A DNA stretch of 64,000 nt from Clostridia bacterium. GTDB lineage: Bacteria; Bacillota; Peptococcia; DRI-13; UBA5745. Below are positions 45,115-53,832 of this stretch, in pieces. Position numbers and translations under genes: made by a program. The stretch spans positions 17,484-81,483 of the forward strand of contig JAHDPO010000022.1 of assembly GCA_018434325.1 (NCBI GenBank). The letters are read 5' to 3'. How positions within the stretch are numbered: position 1 is the first letter of the stretch; each line of letters begins with the position of its first letter. The notes beneath the pieces are model-generated. The model did not search any database, was not told the origin of the DNA, and saw nothing but the letters and a program-made list of their open reading frames with translations.

Positions 45115-45588
45115 ATGAATCTGACAACATTGCAGTTTGTGTTAAATGGAGAAGAAACCGCAATCGTGGTTGATACCTCTGATATGTTGGTGGATGTCCT
45201 TCGTGAGCGGATGTTACTGACCGGAACCAAAAAAGGCTGCGGTAAAGGCGAGTGTGGGGCTTGTACCGTGATTATGAACGGCGCAGCAGTTAATTCCTGT
45301 ATGATTCCGGCCCTGAAGGCCATGGGTTCTGTGGTGGAGACCATCGAGGGCATCGGCACTTTGGAAAAGCTCCATCCTCTCCAGGAAAGCTTTATGGATG
45401 AAGGAGCTATCCAGTGCGGCTTCTGCACGCCGGGAATGATTATGTCTGCCAAAGCCTTGCTGGATTCGCAACCTCATCCTGACGGTAAACAGATTAGAGA
45501 AGCCATTGCCGGCAACATCTGCCGCTGTACCGGGTATGTGAAGATTAAGAAAGCCATACTGAGCGCCAGCGAGAAGTTGAAGGGATAA
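45115..45588 (+). CDS. molybdenum hydroxylase, 2x[2Fe-2S] small subunit (CoxS/XdhC-like)
   Basis: 157 residues. The plant-type [2Fe-2S] cluster is held by CGKGECGACTV with a further Cys in NSC. The second cluster, in an all-helical domain, is held by CGFCTPGM and CRCTGY. It transfers electrons from the molybdenum centre to the FAD subunit. It begins 5 bases after the medium subunit and ends 12 bases before the large subunit. Confidence 0.96.
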   Translation: MNLTTLQFVLNGEETAIVVDTSDMLVDVLRERMLLTGTKKGCGKGECGACTVIMNGAAVNSCMIPALKAMGSVVETIEGIGTLEKLHPLQESFMDEGAIQCGFCTPGMIMSAKALLDSQPHPDGKQIREAIAGNICRCTGYVKIKKAILSASEKLKG

Positions 45589-45600
45589 GGAGGTAAGAAA

Positions 45601-47934
45601 ATGAAAACCTTGAATATCGTAGGAAAAAGCCTTCGGCGGGCTGATGCGCTGGAAAAAGCGACTGGCACGGCTACGTTCTCCACGGATTTAAATTTGCCTG
45701 GTATGCTGTATGCCAAAACCTTACGCAGTCCCCATGCCCATGCTCGCATCATCGAGATCGATACCACCGAGGCGGAGAAATTGCTCGGCGTTAAAGCGGT
45801 AGCCACTTGGAAAAATACACCGCGTCTCCTTTTTAATACATCAGCTACCATGACTTTTACTCTTCCTAATCAGGAGCCGGTCCTGGATCAGTATATTTTT
45901 GATAATGTAGTCCGCTATGTGGGGGATGAGGTGGCAGCCGTGGCAGCCATCAGTGAACGAGTTGCCGAAGCAGCCCTTAAACTGATCAAGGTGGAATATG
46001 AACTTCTGCCGGCGGTCTTTGATCCCTTGGAAGCTATGGAGGAATCCGCGCCGGATATCCATCCCTGCCATGCCGGCAAGAACATTCCCGGGGAGATTAT
46101 TAAAATTCCCATGGGTGATGTTGAAAAGGGCTTTGCCGAGTCAGATATTATTTACGAAAACCGTTTTACCCTGCCTATACAAAAGCATGTCCAGCTTGAA
46201 ACCCAGGCAGCGGTGGCTCAAGTTAGCCCTGATGGCAACATCACCGTTTGGTCGACGACCCAGACCCCTCACCCCAGCAGAATTATTCTTGCCGCAGCCT
46301 TTGGTGTATCCCAAAGCAAGGTACGGGTCTTAAATCCTCCTTATATAGGGGGCGGTTTTGGTGTACGTATTGGCCTATCGGCCAAGGCGGAGCCAATTGC
46401 CGTTACTTTGGCTAAATTGACAGGCAAACCGGTGAAGGTTGTTTACAGTCGGGAGGAGGACTTTATCGCCTCGGATACCCGCCATGCCGGTTATGTCTGG
46501 GTTAAATTAGGTGCGAAAAGAGACGGTACATTTCAGGCCATAGAACTTAAAGGGGTCCTAAATGGCGGCGCTTATTGCAGCTTCAGCTGCGAGACCCCCG
46601 GGGTTATGGGGGCCATGGGATTGAGTGTCTATCGCATCCCTAATGTGAGTTATTACGGCCATAGTGTCTATACAAATATTACACCGGCCGGGGCCATGCG
46701 CGGCTTTGGCAATCCTCAAGGTATGTTTGCCATTGAGCAGGCAGTGGATGAAATTGCCGCTCAGTTGGGGCTAGATCCCCTTGAGCTACGCAAGCAAAAT
46801 ATCATAAGGGTGGGAGATCCCTGGATTTTGCCCTATTCTTGCAGGTCCACCGGCCTAGAAGAGTGCATAAGCAAAGCGGCAGAGGAGTTGAACTGGCAGC
46901 GGCGGGGTACCATGAATGAACCGGGCAGCAAGATTTTGCGGGGTATCGGCATTGGGGTTGGTACCCATGTAAGCAATTCATGGCCTTTCTGTGTAGACTA
47001 CGATAACGCCTATATTACCGTACTTCAGGACGGATCTATAATGGTAGCCACCGGAGTACCGGAAATGGGGACTGGGACCATTACCACTTTACCCCAGCTG
47101 GCGGCGGAAACCATCGGAATACCTTTAGACCAGGTAGGCATTACCTTTGGAGACACATTGACAACACCCTTTGACATCGGTAGTCACGCCAGCCGAACCT
47201 TATATGCTGCCGGTACAGCGGTGGTGGCGGCAGCTAATGATGTGCGGCGCCAAATCCTGGAATATGCAGGGGATTTGCTGAAAACTGCGCCGGAACACCT
47301 GGAGTTCGCCAATGGACTGATTAAGAAACAGGGTCTGCGTGATAGTGAATGTGTTGGCAGCGGTGTTTGCCAGCTGAATGAGGTGCAGAATTTTATCACC
47401 ATGAAGGATTTGGCTTATCATGCCCATTTGCGGAACAAGCAGTTCATCGGTATCGGCCGTACCACTCCCCCTAATGCTCCCCCTTGGCATGCTCATGTGA
47501 CCGAAGTAGAGGTAGATACCGAAACCGGGATGGTGACTGTGATTAAGGTAGCTGCTGCCCATGATGTTGGCAAGGCTATTAATCCGCTAATAGTAGAAGG
47601 ACAAATCGAAGGCGGTGTTCTGATGGGGGTGGGTTATTCCATCAGCGAAGAGATTAAACGGGATGCCAAGGGTAAGCCACTGCATACCAGCATACACAAA
47701 TATCTTCTGCCAACGGCTGCTGATGCGCCGGAAATCAAAGCTATCATCGTTGAGACCAATGACCCTACGGGTCCTTTCGGTGCCAAAGGTGTTGGGGAGT
47801 GCGGGATGGTACCGACGCCGGCGGCCATTGCCAACGCTGTCTATGATGCCACCGGCATACGCTTCACTGAGCTGCCGTTGACACCGGAGCGTGTTTTGAA
47901 GAAGCTTCAGGAAAAAAATAAAAATATAATTTGA
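45601..47934 (+). CDS. molybdenum hydroxylase, large (molybdopterin-binding) subunit
   Basis: 777 residues, near the usual length for this family. Mo-cofactor motifs are GGGFGVRIG (about residue 248), AGAMRGFGNPQG (about 362), a Gln-type VPEMGTGTITTL region, and the catalytic Glu in AKGVGECGMVPTPAAIANA near the C-terminus. These enzymes hydroxylate N-heterocycles, purines, nicotinate or aldehydes with water. The substrate here is unknown. No maturation (XdhC/CoxF, mobA-like) or transport genes flank the operon, so specificity cannot be read from the neighbours. Terminator follows at 47998. Confidence 0.95.
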   Translation: MKTLNIVGKSLRRADALEKATGTATFSTDLNLPGMLYAKTLRSPHAHARIIEIDTTEAEKLLGVKAVATWKNTPRLLFNTSATMTFTLPNQEPVLDQYIFDNVVRYVGDEVAAVAAISERVAEAALKLIKVEYELLPAVFDPLEAMEESAPDIHPCHAGKNIPGEIIKIPMGDVEKGFAESDIIYENRFTLPIQKHVQLETQAAVAQVSPDGNITVWSTTQTPHPSRIILAAAFGVSQSKVRVLNPPYIGGGFGVRIGLSAKAEPIAVTLAKLTGKPVKVVYSREEDFIASDTRHAGYVWVKLGAKRDGTFQAIELKGVLNGGAYCSFSCETPGVMGAMGLSVYRIPNVSYYGHSVYTNITPAGAMRGFGNPQGMFAIEQAVDEIAAQLGLDPLELRKQNIIRVGDPWILPYSCRSTGLEECISKAAEELNWQRRGTMNEPGSKILRGIGIGVGTHVSNSWPFCVDYDNAYITVLQDGSIMVATGVPEMGTGTITTLPQLAAETIGIPLDQVGITFGDTLTTPFDIGSHASRTLYAAGTAVVAAANDVRRQILEYAGDLLKTAPEHLEFANGLIKKQGLRDSECVGSGVCQLNEVQNFITMKDLAYHAHLRNKQFIGIGRTTPPNAPPWHAHVTEVEVDTETGMVTVIKVAAAHDVGKAINPLIVEGQIEGGVLMGVGYSISEEIKRDAKGKPLHTSIHKYLLPTAADAPEIKAIIVETNDPTGPFGAKGVGECGMVPTPAAIANAVYDATGIRFTELPLTPERVLKKLQEKNKNII

Positions 47935-47997
47935 TCGTGGTAAACCTGCAAGATCGCCGCTACTACTTCATCTTCATCGTATAAGTCGCAGTAAAAG

Positions 47998-48037
47998 AAG
48001 CCTTCCCACCCTGATTTTTCAGGATGGGAAGGCTTTT
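47998..48037 (+). terminator. terminator after the hydroxylase operon
   Basis: AAGCCTTCCCACCCTG pairs with CAGGATGGGAAGGCTT, then TT. It also serves the convergent DUF3006 gene. Confidence 0.85.
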
Positions 48038-48077
48038 ACCGTGCGCCCGGCATGGGCCTGGCGAACAGAAACCATGG

Positions 48078-48302
48078 CTATTGTTCCGGTCCTTTAAATA
48101 AGCGGAAGAATCTCTCCTCCAGAGTCTTTCTGCGAAGGGCTGTTTCTTCGGGCAGCAGCGTAATGGAGCCCTCCTGCCAAAGAAAAAGGTCCCCTTCCCG
48201 AGCCTCAGGAGGAAAAAGGGCTTTGGCCAGCAGCAGGCTTTCGCCCGCCGGGGTTTGGCAGACAGCCTGGCCGCCTTCAAAGCGGTCGATAATCAACTGC
48301 AT
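48078..48302 (-). CDS. DUF3006 domain protein
   Basis: A 74-residue small protein of the DUF3006 family (IIDRFEGGQAVCQTPAGE at the N-terminus, typical beta-rich layout). Function unknown. DUF3006 genes commonly lie next to ComEC-like metallo-beta-lactamase genes, as here, and overlap their ribosome site. The start ATG follows AAAGGAG. Confidence 0.85.
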   Translation of the reverse strand: MQLIIDRFEGGQAVCQTPAGESLLLAKALFPPEAREGDLFLWQEGSITLLPEETALRRKTLEERFFRLFKGPEQ

Positions 48303-48304
48303 CT

Positions 48305-49297
48305 TTAATCTCCTTTCTCCGTTTGCCAGGTAAGCCGACCGTCATGGCTGGTGGCGAGAATGGCGCCCTGCTTGTCGGTACGGTAAAGCTGTATATGACG
48401 CTGTTCCAAAGCGGCCAGAACCTCCCGGTGCGGGTGGCCATAGCTGTTGCCGGCGCCGCAGGAGGCTACGGCAAAAGAGGGCCTGAGAGCCTCCAGAAAG
48501 GCTTCTGAAGAGGATGTGCTGCTGCCGTGATGGCTAAGCTTCAAAACGTCGGTTTGCAGCCCCTGGGGATAGGCAGCCAGGAGATCGGCCTCGGCAGCAG
48601 ACTCCATATCGCCGCCGAAGAAAAAGCGATGATCGCCATTGGATAAGATTAAGGCTATGCTCCAGTTATTGAGATCCTCATCATAATCTTTCAGCGGACC
48701 CAGGATAGTAAACTCCGCTTGACCCAAGGCATAAGACTTTCCTGGCTCGGGAAAGGTGATGGACAGCTGCCGGGCTTCCAGGGCGTCGATGACGTCTTCA
48801 AAAGATTTGCTGGTATGGGCCTTGGGAGGCATCAGAACAGTATCGATGGCAAAGTTGTTGATGATATCGTCCAGGCCGCCGATATGATCTTCGTGGGGAT
48901 GGCTGCCGATGACGTAATCCAGCTGCTTGACCTGCTGTTCCGTTAAATAGCGGATCAGGTCCTGGCCATCGTCGTTGTTGCCGGCGTCGATCAGCATGCA
49001 GTGGTCGCCCGACCGGATGAATATGCTGTCGGCCTGGCCTACGTCGATAAAATGGACGGTTAAAGCCTCCTGGCCGGCAAAGCCGTTTTCTTGATTAAGG
49101 CCGGCAGCATCGCTGCCAAGGCCACTGTCACCGCCCAGCTTTTCTGTCCAGGAAATTGCCGGCTGAAAAAAGGCCAGGGGACTGGCGCCGGCGGGCGGAT
49201 TGCCGAATATAGTCAATAAGATGACGAAGAGCAGGGCTGCCGAAAAGATATAAGAAGCAAAACTTGCCGGCTTATGTTTGGGTTTGCGAGGGGGCAT
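48305..49297 (-). CDS. ComEC/Rec2-like secreted or membrane-anchored MBL-fold hydrolase
   Basis: 330 residues. An N-terminal positively charged stretch and hydrophobic segment (YIFSAALLFVILLTIFG) form a signal or anchor. The metallo-beta-lactamase domain has the metal ligand motif GSHPHEDHIGGLDD and, later, LKLSHHGSSTSSSE, as in the extracellular domain of ComEC. A surface nuclease-like role is inferred from that family. The catalytic His/Asp residues are intact. GGAGAA precedes the ATG. Confidence 0.92.
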   Translation of the reverse strand: MPPRKPKHKPASFASYIFSAALLFVILLTIFGNPPAGASPLAFFQPAISWTEKLGGDSGLGSDAAGLNQENGFAGQEALTVHFIDVGQADSIFIRSGDHCMLIDAGNNDDGQDLIRYLTEQQVKQLDYVIGSHPHEDHIGGLDDIINNFAIDTVLMPPKAHTSKSFEDVIDALEARQLSITFPEPGKSYALGQAEFTILGPLKDYDEDLNNWSIALILSNGDHRFFFGGDMESAAEADLLAAYPQGLQTDVLKLSHHGSSTSSSEAFLEALRPSFAVASCGAGNSYGHPHREVLAALEQRHIQLYRTDKQGAILATSHDGRLTWQTEKGD

Positions 49298-49354
49298 GAG
49301 ATTCTCCTTATGGATTCTGCGTTAATCAAATGAATAAATCGTTGAATGAATAAA

Positions 49355-49395
49355 TGAAAAAAGGCGGATCCACTTTGGCAGGTGAATCCACCTTC
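49355..49395 (-). terminator. terminator of the lipoprotein gene
   Basis: On the minus strand AAGGTGGATTCAC pairs with GTGGATCCGCCTT, followed by TTTT. Confidence 0.8.
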
Positions 49396-49411
49396 TGAAT
49401 AGGCTGATGCC

Positions 49412-49987
49412 TTAGCTGGCCGGATAGGAGACCGAATCCAATACCTGGCCAGTGGAGGCGTCCACGGTGCTGAAGGTATAAGCCGGAGTCTTGCCTGCAT
49501 TGATTTGGTACTGTTCGATGGTAGATTCCAGGATCATAGGAACGATATTGGCCGGAATATCCTTGTAGAGCTCAGGATCTACCGTAATCTTGATATTAGC
49601 CAGCTCTTCATCGTAGGTGATTTCCTTGACGTAAGGATGGTCGCTGTAAATCTGGCTTAATTGCTCATCCAGGTTGCTTTTGATAGCAGCCAGCATTTGG
49701 TTGTGCTTAGTCGTGGTCATGGTAATGGTCAGGGAAGCGTCGTCATTAAAAGCCGCTTTGATAAAGCCGTTTTCCTCGGCGTAAGCATTCAAATCCTTGA
49801 TTTCCACACCTTCGAAGATTGCGGCGGGAAAAGTGATCTCTACAGGGGTTTCATCGACAACGGGCTCCGTCTGGCCGGCGCCGGCGACAGGGCCGGAAGC
49901 TCCGTTGGCAGCAGGGGAAGAGCCGCAAGCGGCTAGTGCGACCAACAGGGAACCGGCGAGCAACAGGGAAAAGATTCTTTGTTTCAT
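49412..49987 (-). CDS. lipoprotein of unknown function
   Basis: 191 residues. The N-terminus is a type II signal peptide (KQRIFSLLLAGSLLVALAAC, lipobox LAAC) followed by a Ser/Ala/Gly/Pro linker. The mature domain, from about residue 60, has alternating strands and helices and no motif I can name. The start is the ATG at 49987, with GGAGG upstream. An upstream in-frame extension is unlikely since it precedes the ribosome site. It has its own terminator and no operon partner. Confidence 0.85.
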   Translation of the reverse strand: MKQRIFSLLLAGSLLVALAACGSSPAANGASGPVAGAGQTEPVVDETPVEITFPAAIFEGVEIKDLNAYAEENGFIKAAFNDDASLTITMTTTKHNQMLAAIKSNLDEQLSQIYSDHPYVKEITYDEELANIKITVDPELYKDIPANIVPMILESTIEQYQINAGKTPAYTFSTVDASTGQVLDSVSYPAS

Positions 49988-50078
49988 CGTATACGTACCT
50001 CCGTGAATATGTTTTACCTTTCTTGACGGTATTTTTATACCGGATGTTCCCTTAAAATGGTGAACAATAGGTGAACAT

Positions 50079-51011
50079 TCAGTTTTCATATAAGGCAGCT
50101 ATATCATGTATTCTGCGCTTCATTTCTGTACGGATATGCAACGGCTCCAAACACTCGCATTTATCCCCAAAACTGAAAAGAATATTGTAATAGTATTCGT
50201 TCTCTATGAAAGGAAAATCAACAATGTAATGCTCATTGCCGTCTGGTGAAAAGTATTCATAAGTGCAATAATCAAGCACCCTATCCATCAGAGATTTATG
50301 AATACGGATTTGGATTTTTGTTTGCATGGTTTCCAAAATTTCCGCAAAGTCTAAAATCGGTTTTTGATAATCTCGTGGTGTAAAAGTTTCCTCTTTTATT
50401 TGCAGGTTTGATAGGCGAGAGAATTTGAATAGCCGAAAATCGTTTCTTTTATGGCAATACCCTTGCCAATACCAATGGCCGCTTTTTAATACAAGCTGAT
50501 AGGGTTCGGCTGTTCGTGCGGTCTTATTTCCGTAGCGGTCTGCATATTCAAACGAAAGCAGCTTGCTTTCCTGCAAAGCTGTTTTGATCATTTCTAAATA
50601 TGGTTGTATGTTCCTGTTGCCAATCCAGGGACTTAAATCTATATATATTTGATTTGCTTTTAATTCGATGTCTTTCGCTCTGTCGGCGGGGATAAAACTC
50701 TTGACTTTCGCAAGGGCGTTTACCAGTTCATCACCTCGTATCATGCTGGAAAGACTGGAAAGACCCATTAAGAGAGCGGAAAGGTCGGCAGTCGAAAAAA
50801 CCTTTCGATCAATTTTGTATTTCGGCATGATTTCAAAGCCGCCGCCCACACCCGATGTTGAGCGAACAGGAATACCCGCCATGTTGATTGTGTCTATGTC
50901 GCGGTAGATTGTGCGGGGTGAAACTTCAAACATATCGGCTAACTCCTGTGCGCCTATACGCTTTTTATCAAGGAGTATCATAATAATGCTGATAAGCCTG
51001 TCAAGTTTCAT
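50079..51011 (-). CDS. WYL-domain transcriptional regulator (HTH_11/DeoR-type)
   Basis: 310 residues. N-terminal winged HTH (QELADMFEVSPRTIYRDIDTI) is followed by a WYL sensor domain (about 145-225, with SFEYADRYGNKTARTAEPYQ and WYWQGYCHKRNDFRLFKFSR). It is divergent from the DJ-1/PfpI gene, a common pairing in clostridia, and probably regulates it. It is more AT-rich than its neighbours. Promoter at 51044-51072 is exact consensus. Confidence 0.92.
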   Translation of the reverse strand: MKLDRLISIIMILLDKKRIGAQELADMFEVSPRTIYRDIDTINMAGIPVRSTSGVGGGFEIMPKYKIDRKVFSTADLSALLMGLSSLSSMIRGDELVNALAKVKSFIPADRAKDIELKANQIYIDLSPWIGNRNIQPYLEMIKTALQESKLLSFEYADRYGNKTARTAEPYQLVLKSGHWYWQGYCHKRNDFRLFKFSRLSNLQIKEETFTPRDYQKPILDFAEILETMQTKIQIRIHKSLMDRVLDYCTYEYFSPDGNEHYIVDFPFIENEYYYNILFSFGDKCECLEPLHIRTEMKRRIHDIAALYEN

Positions 51012-51043
51012 TTGATAGCCGCCTTACAAAATTTCTTTTTTTC

Positions 51044-51072
51044 ATTATAGATTGTTGCCATAATGCTGTCAA
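51044..51072 (-). promoter_or_regulatory. sigma-A promoter of the WYL regulator
   Basis: On the minus strand TTGACA (51067-51072), 17 bases, TATAAT (51044-51049). Confidence 0.85.
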
Positions 51073-51140
51073 CAATTGCAAGATATAATAGAAAAGCAAG
51101 AAAATCAATCTGCCTATCATAATGAGAATGGAGGGAATTT

Positions 51141-51788
51141 ATGCTTACAATCTATGTTTACGTTCTTGATACTTTAGCGGACTGGGAGCTGGGCTATGTT
51201 ATTTCGGAATTGAATTCCGGCCGATTTTTCAAAAGTGGCGGGCAGCGTGTATCGCTCAAAACGGTTAGTTATTCTAAAGAGCCAATCAATACAATGGGTG
51301 GGCTGACAATAGTGCCTAACTGCTTAATTGATGATATTGCTGTGAGTGAAACAAGCACGTTGCTATTACCGGGCGCAGATACATGGAACGACCCCAAGCA
51401 TGGCGCTATCATCGAAAAAGCAAGCGAATTGCTCTCTTTAGGCGCTACGGTGTGTGCAATCTGTGGGGCTACCGTTGCGCTTGCCAATTTTGGGCTATTG
51501 GATAAGCGGCCCCATACCAGTAATGGACCGGGATTTCTTGAAATGGTTTCCTCCGATTATAAAGGGCAAAGTTTTTATATAGACAAGCCATCTGTGACGG
51601 ACAACAACCTTATTACGGCAAGTTCTACCGGAGCTTTGTTGTGGGCGAAACAAATCATTGAGCATTTAGACGTTTTTCAATCAAATACACTGGAGGCTTG
51701 GTATGAATACTTTAGCACCGGTGAGCCTAAACATTTTTTTGCTCTCATGCAAACTTTACCATCCGGTACTGCAAGGCGACAGCAATAG
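51141..51788 (+). CDS. DJ-1/PfpI-family protein (class I glutamine amidotransferase-like)
   Basis: 215 residues. N-terminal YVLDTLADWELGYVISEL and the nucleophile elbow VCAICGATVALA with the Cys of the DJ-1/PfpI superfamily. LLLPGADTWNDPKH gives the conserved Asp/Glu region. Members act as chaperones, glyoxalases or proteases. The function is not readable here. It is divergent from the WYL regulator and monocistronic. Confidence 0.88.
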   Translation: MLTIYVYVLDTLADWELGYVISELNSGRFFKSGGQRVSLKTVSYSKEPINTMGGLTIVPNCLIDDIAVSETSTLLLPGADTWNDPKHGAIIEKASELLSLGATVCAICGATVALANFGLLDKRPHTSNGPGFLEMVSSDYKGQSFYIDKPSVTDNNLITASSTGALLWAKQIIEHLDVFQSNTLEAWYEYFSTGEPKHFFALMQTLPSGTARRQQ

Positions 51789-51804
51789 GATTGCTCCGAC
51801 ATAT

Positions 51805-51842
51805 GAAGAAATGGCGTAGCTTTTACACTACGCCATTCTTCC
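51805..51842. terminator. bidirectional terminator
   Basis: GAAGAAATGGCGTAG pairs with CTACGCCATTCTTCC, between the convergent DJ-1 and SucD-like genes. Confidence 0.8.
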
Positions 51843-51863
51843 AAGAACATGCTGTCTTACTAA

Positions 51864-52733
51864 CTAGCAGATAATCTTGCGTATCGTTTTAGGAATCTGG
51901 GTCAGCGTCGCCACCACGTGGGCGCCGGCGGCTTCCAAAAGGGCTTTTTTGCTTTCGGCAGTCTCTTCTTTATTGGAAACGAGAGCGCCGGCATGGCCCA
52001 TTTTTTTGCCCTCCGGAGCATTTTGGCCGATGATGTAAGCCACAACCGGCTTACTCATTTTTTTAATGTAAGGAGCGGCTTTGATTTCCAGATCACCGCC
52101 GGGCTCGCCCAGCATGATCACCAGCTTGGTATCTTCGTCTTTTTCAAACTCCTGCAGCAAGGTCAGGTAGTCGCAGCCCACCAGGGGGTCGCCGCCTAAG
52201 CAAGCTACGGTGCTGGCGCCGAGATCCATGCTTTTTAAAAGATCGACCACTTCATAAGTGAGAGTGCCGCTTTTTGAGATAATACCCACATTGCCGGGGC
52301 TGATCAGATATTCGTTTAAATCGCCGACGCTGGCTTTTCCCGGCGAATAGACGCCGGCGGAATTCGGCCCGAAGATCAAAACGTTTTTCTGGGCGGCATA
52401 ATACAGGAAGACCAAGGCGTCATGAACCGGTACGCCCTCAGAATAGATGACGATATACTTAATGCCGCCGTCAATGGCTTCGATAACGGCGTCCCGCACA
52501 GCCAAGGGCGGTACGCAGATAAAGGACCAATCGGCCTGGGTGGCCTGACAGGCTTCTTCCACCAGATTGAAGACGGGTACGCCAAAATCATCGACGCTGC
52601 CGCCCCGGCCAGGCGTAACGCCGCCGACGAGGGGCGTTTTGTTCTCCGTCATTCGCTGGGAAAAAATACGGCCGACTTTGCCCGTTAGTCCCTGGATGAT
52701 GATACGACTTTTTTCGTGAGCTAAGATAGCCAT
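51864..52733 (-). CDS. succinyl-CoA synthetase alpha-like subunit (SucD family)
   Basis: 289 residues. The CoA-binding domain begins IIIQGLTGKVGR, and the phospho-His motif is KMGHAGALV (about residue 245). With the beta subunit it forms an ADP-forming acyl-CoA synthetase that conserves acyl-CoA energy as ATP. The start is the ATG at 52733 after GGGGGG. The longer frame starts inside the beta gene. It follows an enoyl-CoA hydratase-like gene, so the natural acyl-CoA is probably not only succinyl-CoA. The symbol is withheld because specificity is unproven. Confidence 0.9.
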   Translation of the reverse strand: MAILAHEKSRIIIQGLTGKVGRIFSQRMTENKTPLVGGVTPGRGGSVDDFGVPVFNLVEEACQATQADWSFICVPPLAVRDAVIEAIDGGIKYIVIYSEGVPVHDALVFLYYAAQKNVLIFGPNSAGVYSPGKASVGDLNEYLISPGNVGIISKSGTLTYEVVDLLKSMDLGASTVACLGGDPLVGCDYLTLLQEFEKDEDTKLVIMLGEPGGDLEIKAAPYIKKMSKPVVAYIIGQNAPEGKKMGHAGALVSNKEETAESKKALLEAAGAHVVATLTQIPKTIRKIIC

Positions 52734-52734
52734 A

Positions 52735-53832
52735 TCACATTCCCCCCTTAGAAGCCAAAGCAATAGCGCTGCTTACGGCGTCATGAAAATCTGTGGTCAC
52801 AAAACAGCCTTTTTGCTCAAGGAGCATTTTAGCCTCGGCTTCTTCTCTGCCCCGGGAGCGCACTGCCGTAGGAATATCGCCTACTGTATTCACGACGGCC
52901 TCCGCCATGGCAACGCAGCTGGCCACTTGGAAAAAGTAGACGAATAAGAAGGCTTTCGGCTTCAGATCAGCCACCAGCTTTATGACCTTCATCATTTCTT
53001 CCTTGTGGTGAACCAGTGGCCCCATATCCACGAAAGCCCGTACCGAACCGCCCAGGGACATGATTTCGTCGATGGTGGCCAGACCCAGACCGGCGCCGCT
53101 GGTGATCAGGGCAATATCGCCGGAGAGTTCCACGCCGTTTACCCCTAGGGCATGGGTGGTTTCTTCAAAAGAATATTGGGCTCTGGGTAGCCGGCCGCTG
53201 TCTAAATAGTACAAGCTGTCTTCCAGGACGACTTTGGCGTCCAGGCAGATAACGGCGCCGGCGGCGGTGATGACCAGAGGATTGATTTCCAGAAGCTCCA
53301 GCTTTTTCTCTTTGAATAGCCGGTAGAGCTTGCGCACCATCGCTTTGATTTGCTTTTTGGGGTCGTCGGCAATGGACGAACCGAAAAACAGCCGGTTGAT
53401 CTGGTACTCCTGCAAGCCCAGCAGGGGATTAATCGTCAGGGCCACGATATTATCCCGGCCCATCTCTTCGATGTCCATGCCGCCGGACTGACTAAAGAGC
53501 AGCAGCTCTTTTTTCTCTTTGCGGTCTATGCTGAAGCTGATATAAAGCTCCTGGCGGATTTCGATGGTTTCCTCCGCTAATATGGCGCTGGGCAGATGGC
53601 CTTTAATCTTTAAATTGCGGATTTCCTCAAGGGCTTTTTCGGCCTCAACCTCATCCTTGACGATACGGATGCCGCCGGCCTTGCCTCTGCCTCCCACAGG
53701 CACCTGGGATTTAAGGGCCAGGGGGTAATGCAAGCCTTGGGGCAGCTTTTGATCGGTGATCAGCTGTCCCTCAGGAATGGCGATGCCGAATTCTTTGAGG
53801 ATTTTTTTGCCTTCACATTCCAGAAGGTTCAT
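52735..53832 (-). CDS. succinyl-CoA synthetase beta-like subunit (SucC family, ATP-grasp)
   Basis: 365 residues. The ATP-grasp domain begins NLLECEGKKILKEFGIAIPEG, with the PVGGRGKAGGIRIV phosphate loop, ELLEINPLVIT metal-binding segment and the C-terminal CoA-ligase domain (ALITSGAGLGLATIDEIMSLGG). It overlaps the enoyl-CoA hydratase gene by four bases and precedes the alpha subunit by one base. Overlaps imply coupled translation. Family members accept succinyl-CoA or other acyl-CoAs. Confidence 0.9.
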   Translation of the reverse strand: MNLLECEGKKILKEFGIAIPEGQLITDQKLPQGLHYPLALKSQVPVGGRGKAGGIRIVKDEVEAEKALEEIRNLKIKGHLPSAILAEETIEIRQELYISFSIDRKEKKELLLFSQSGGMDIEEMGRDNIVALTINPLLGLQEYQINRLFFGSSIADDPKKQIKAMVRKLYRLFKEKKLELLEINPLVITAAGAVICLDAKVVLEDSLYYLDSGRLPRAQYSFEETTHALGVNGVELSGDIALITSGAGLGLATIDEIMSLGGSVRAFVDMGPLVHHKEEMMKVIKLVADLKPKAFLFVYFFQVASCVAMAEAVVNTVGDIPTAVRSRGREEAEAKMLLEQKGCFVTTDFHDAVSSAIALASKGGM

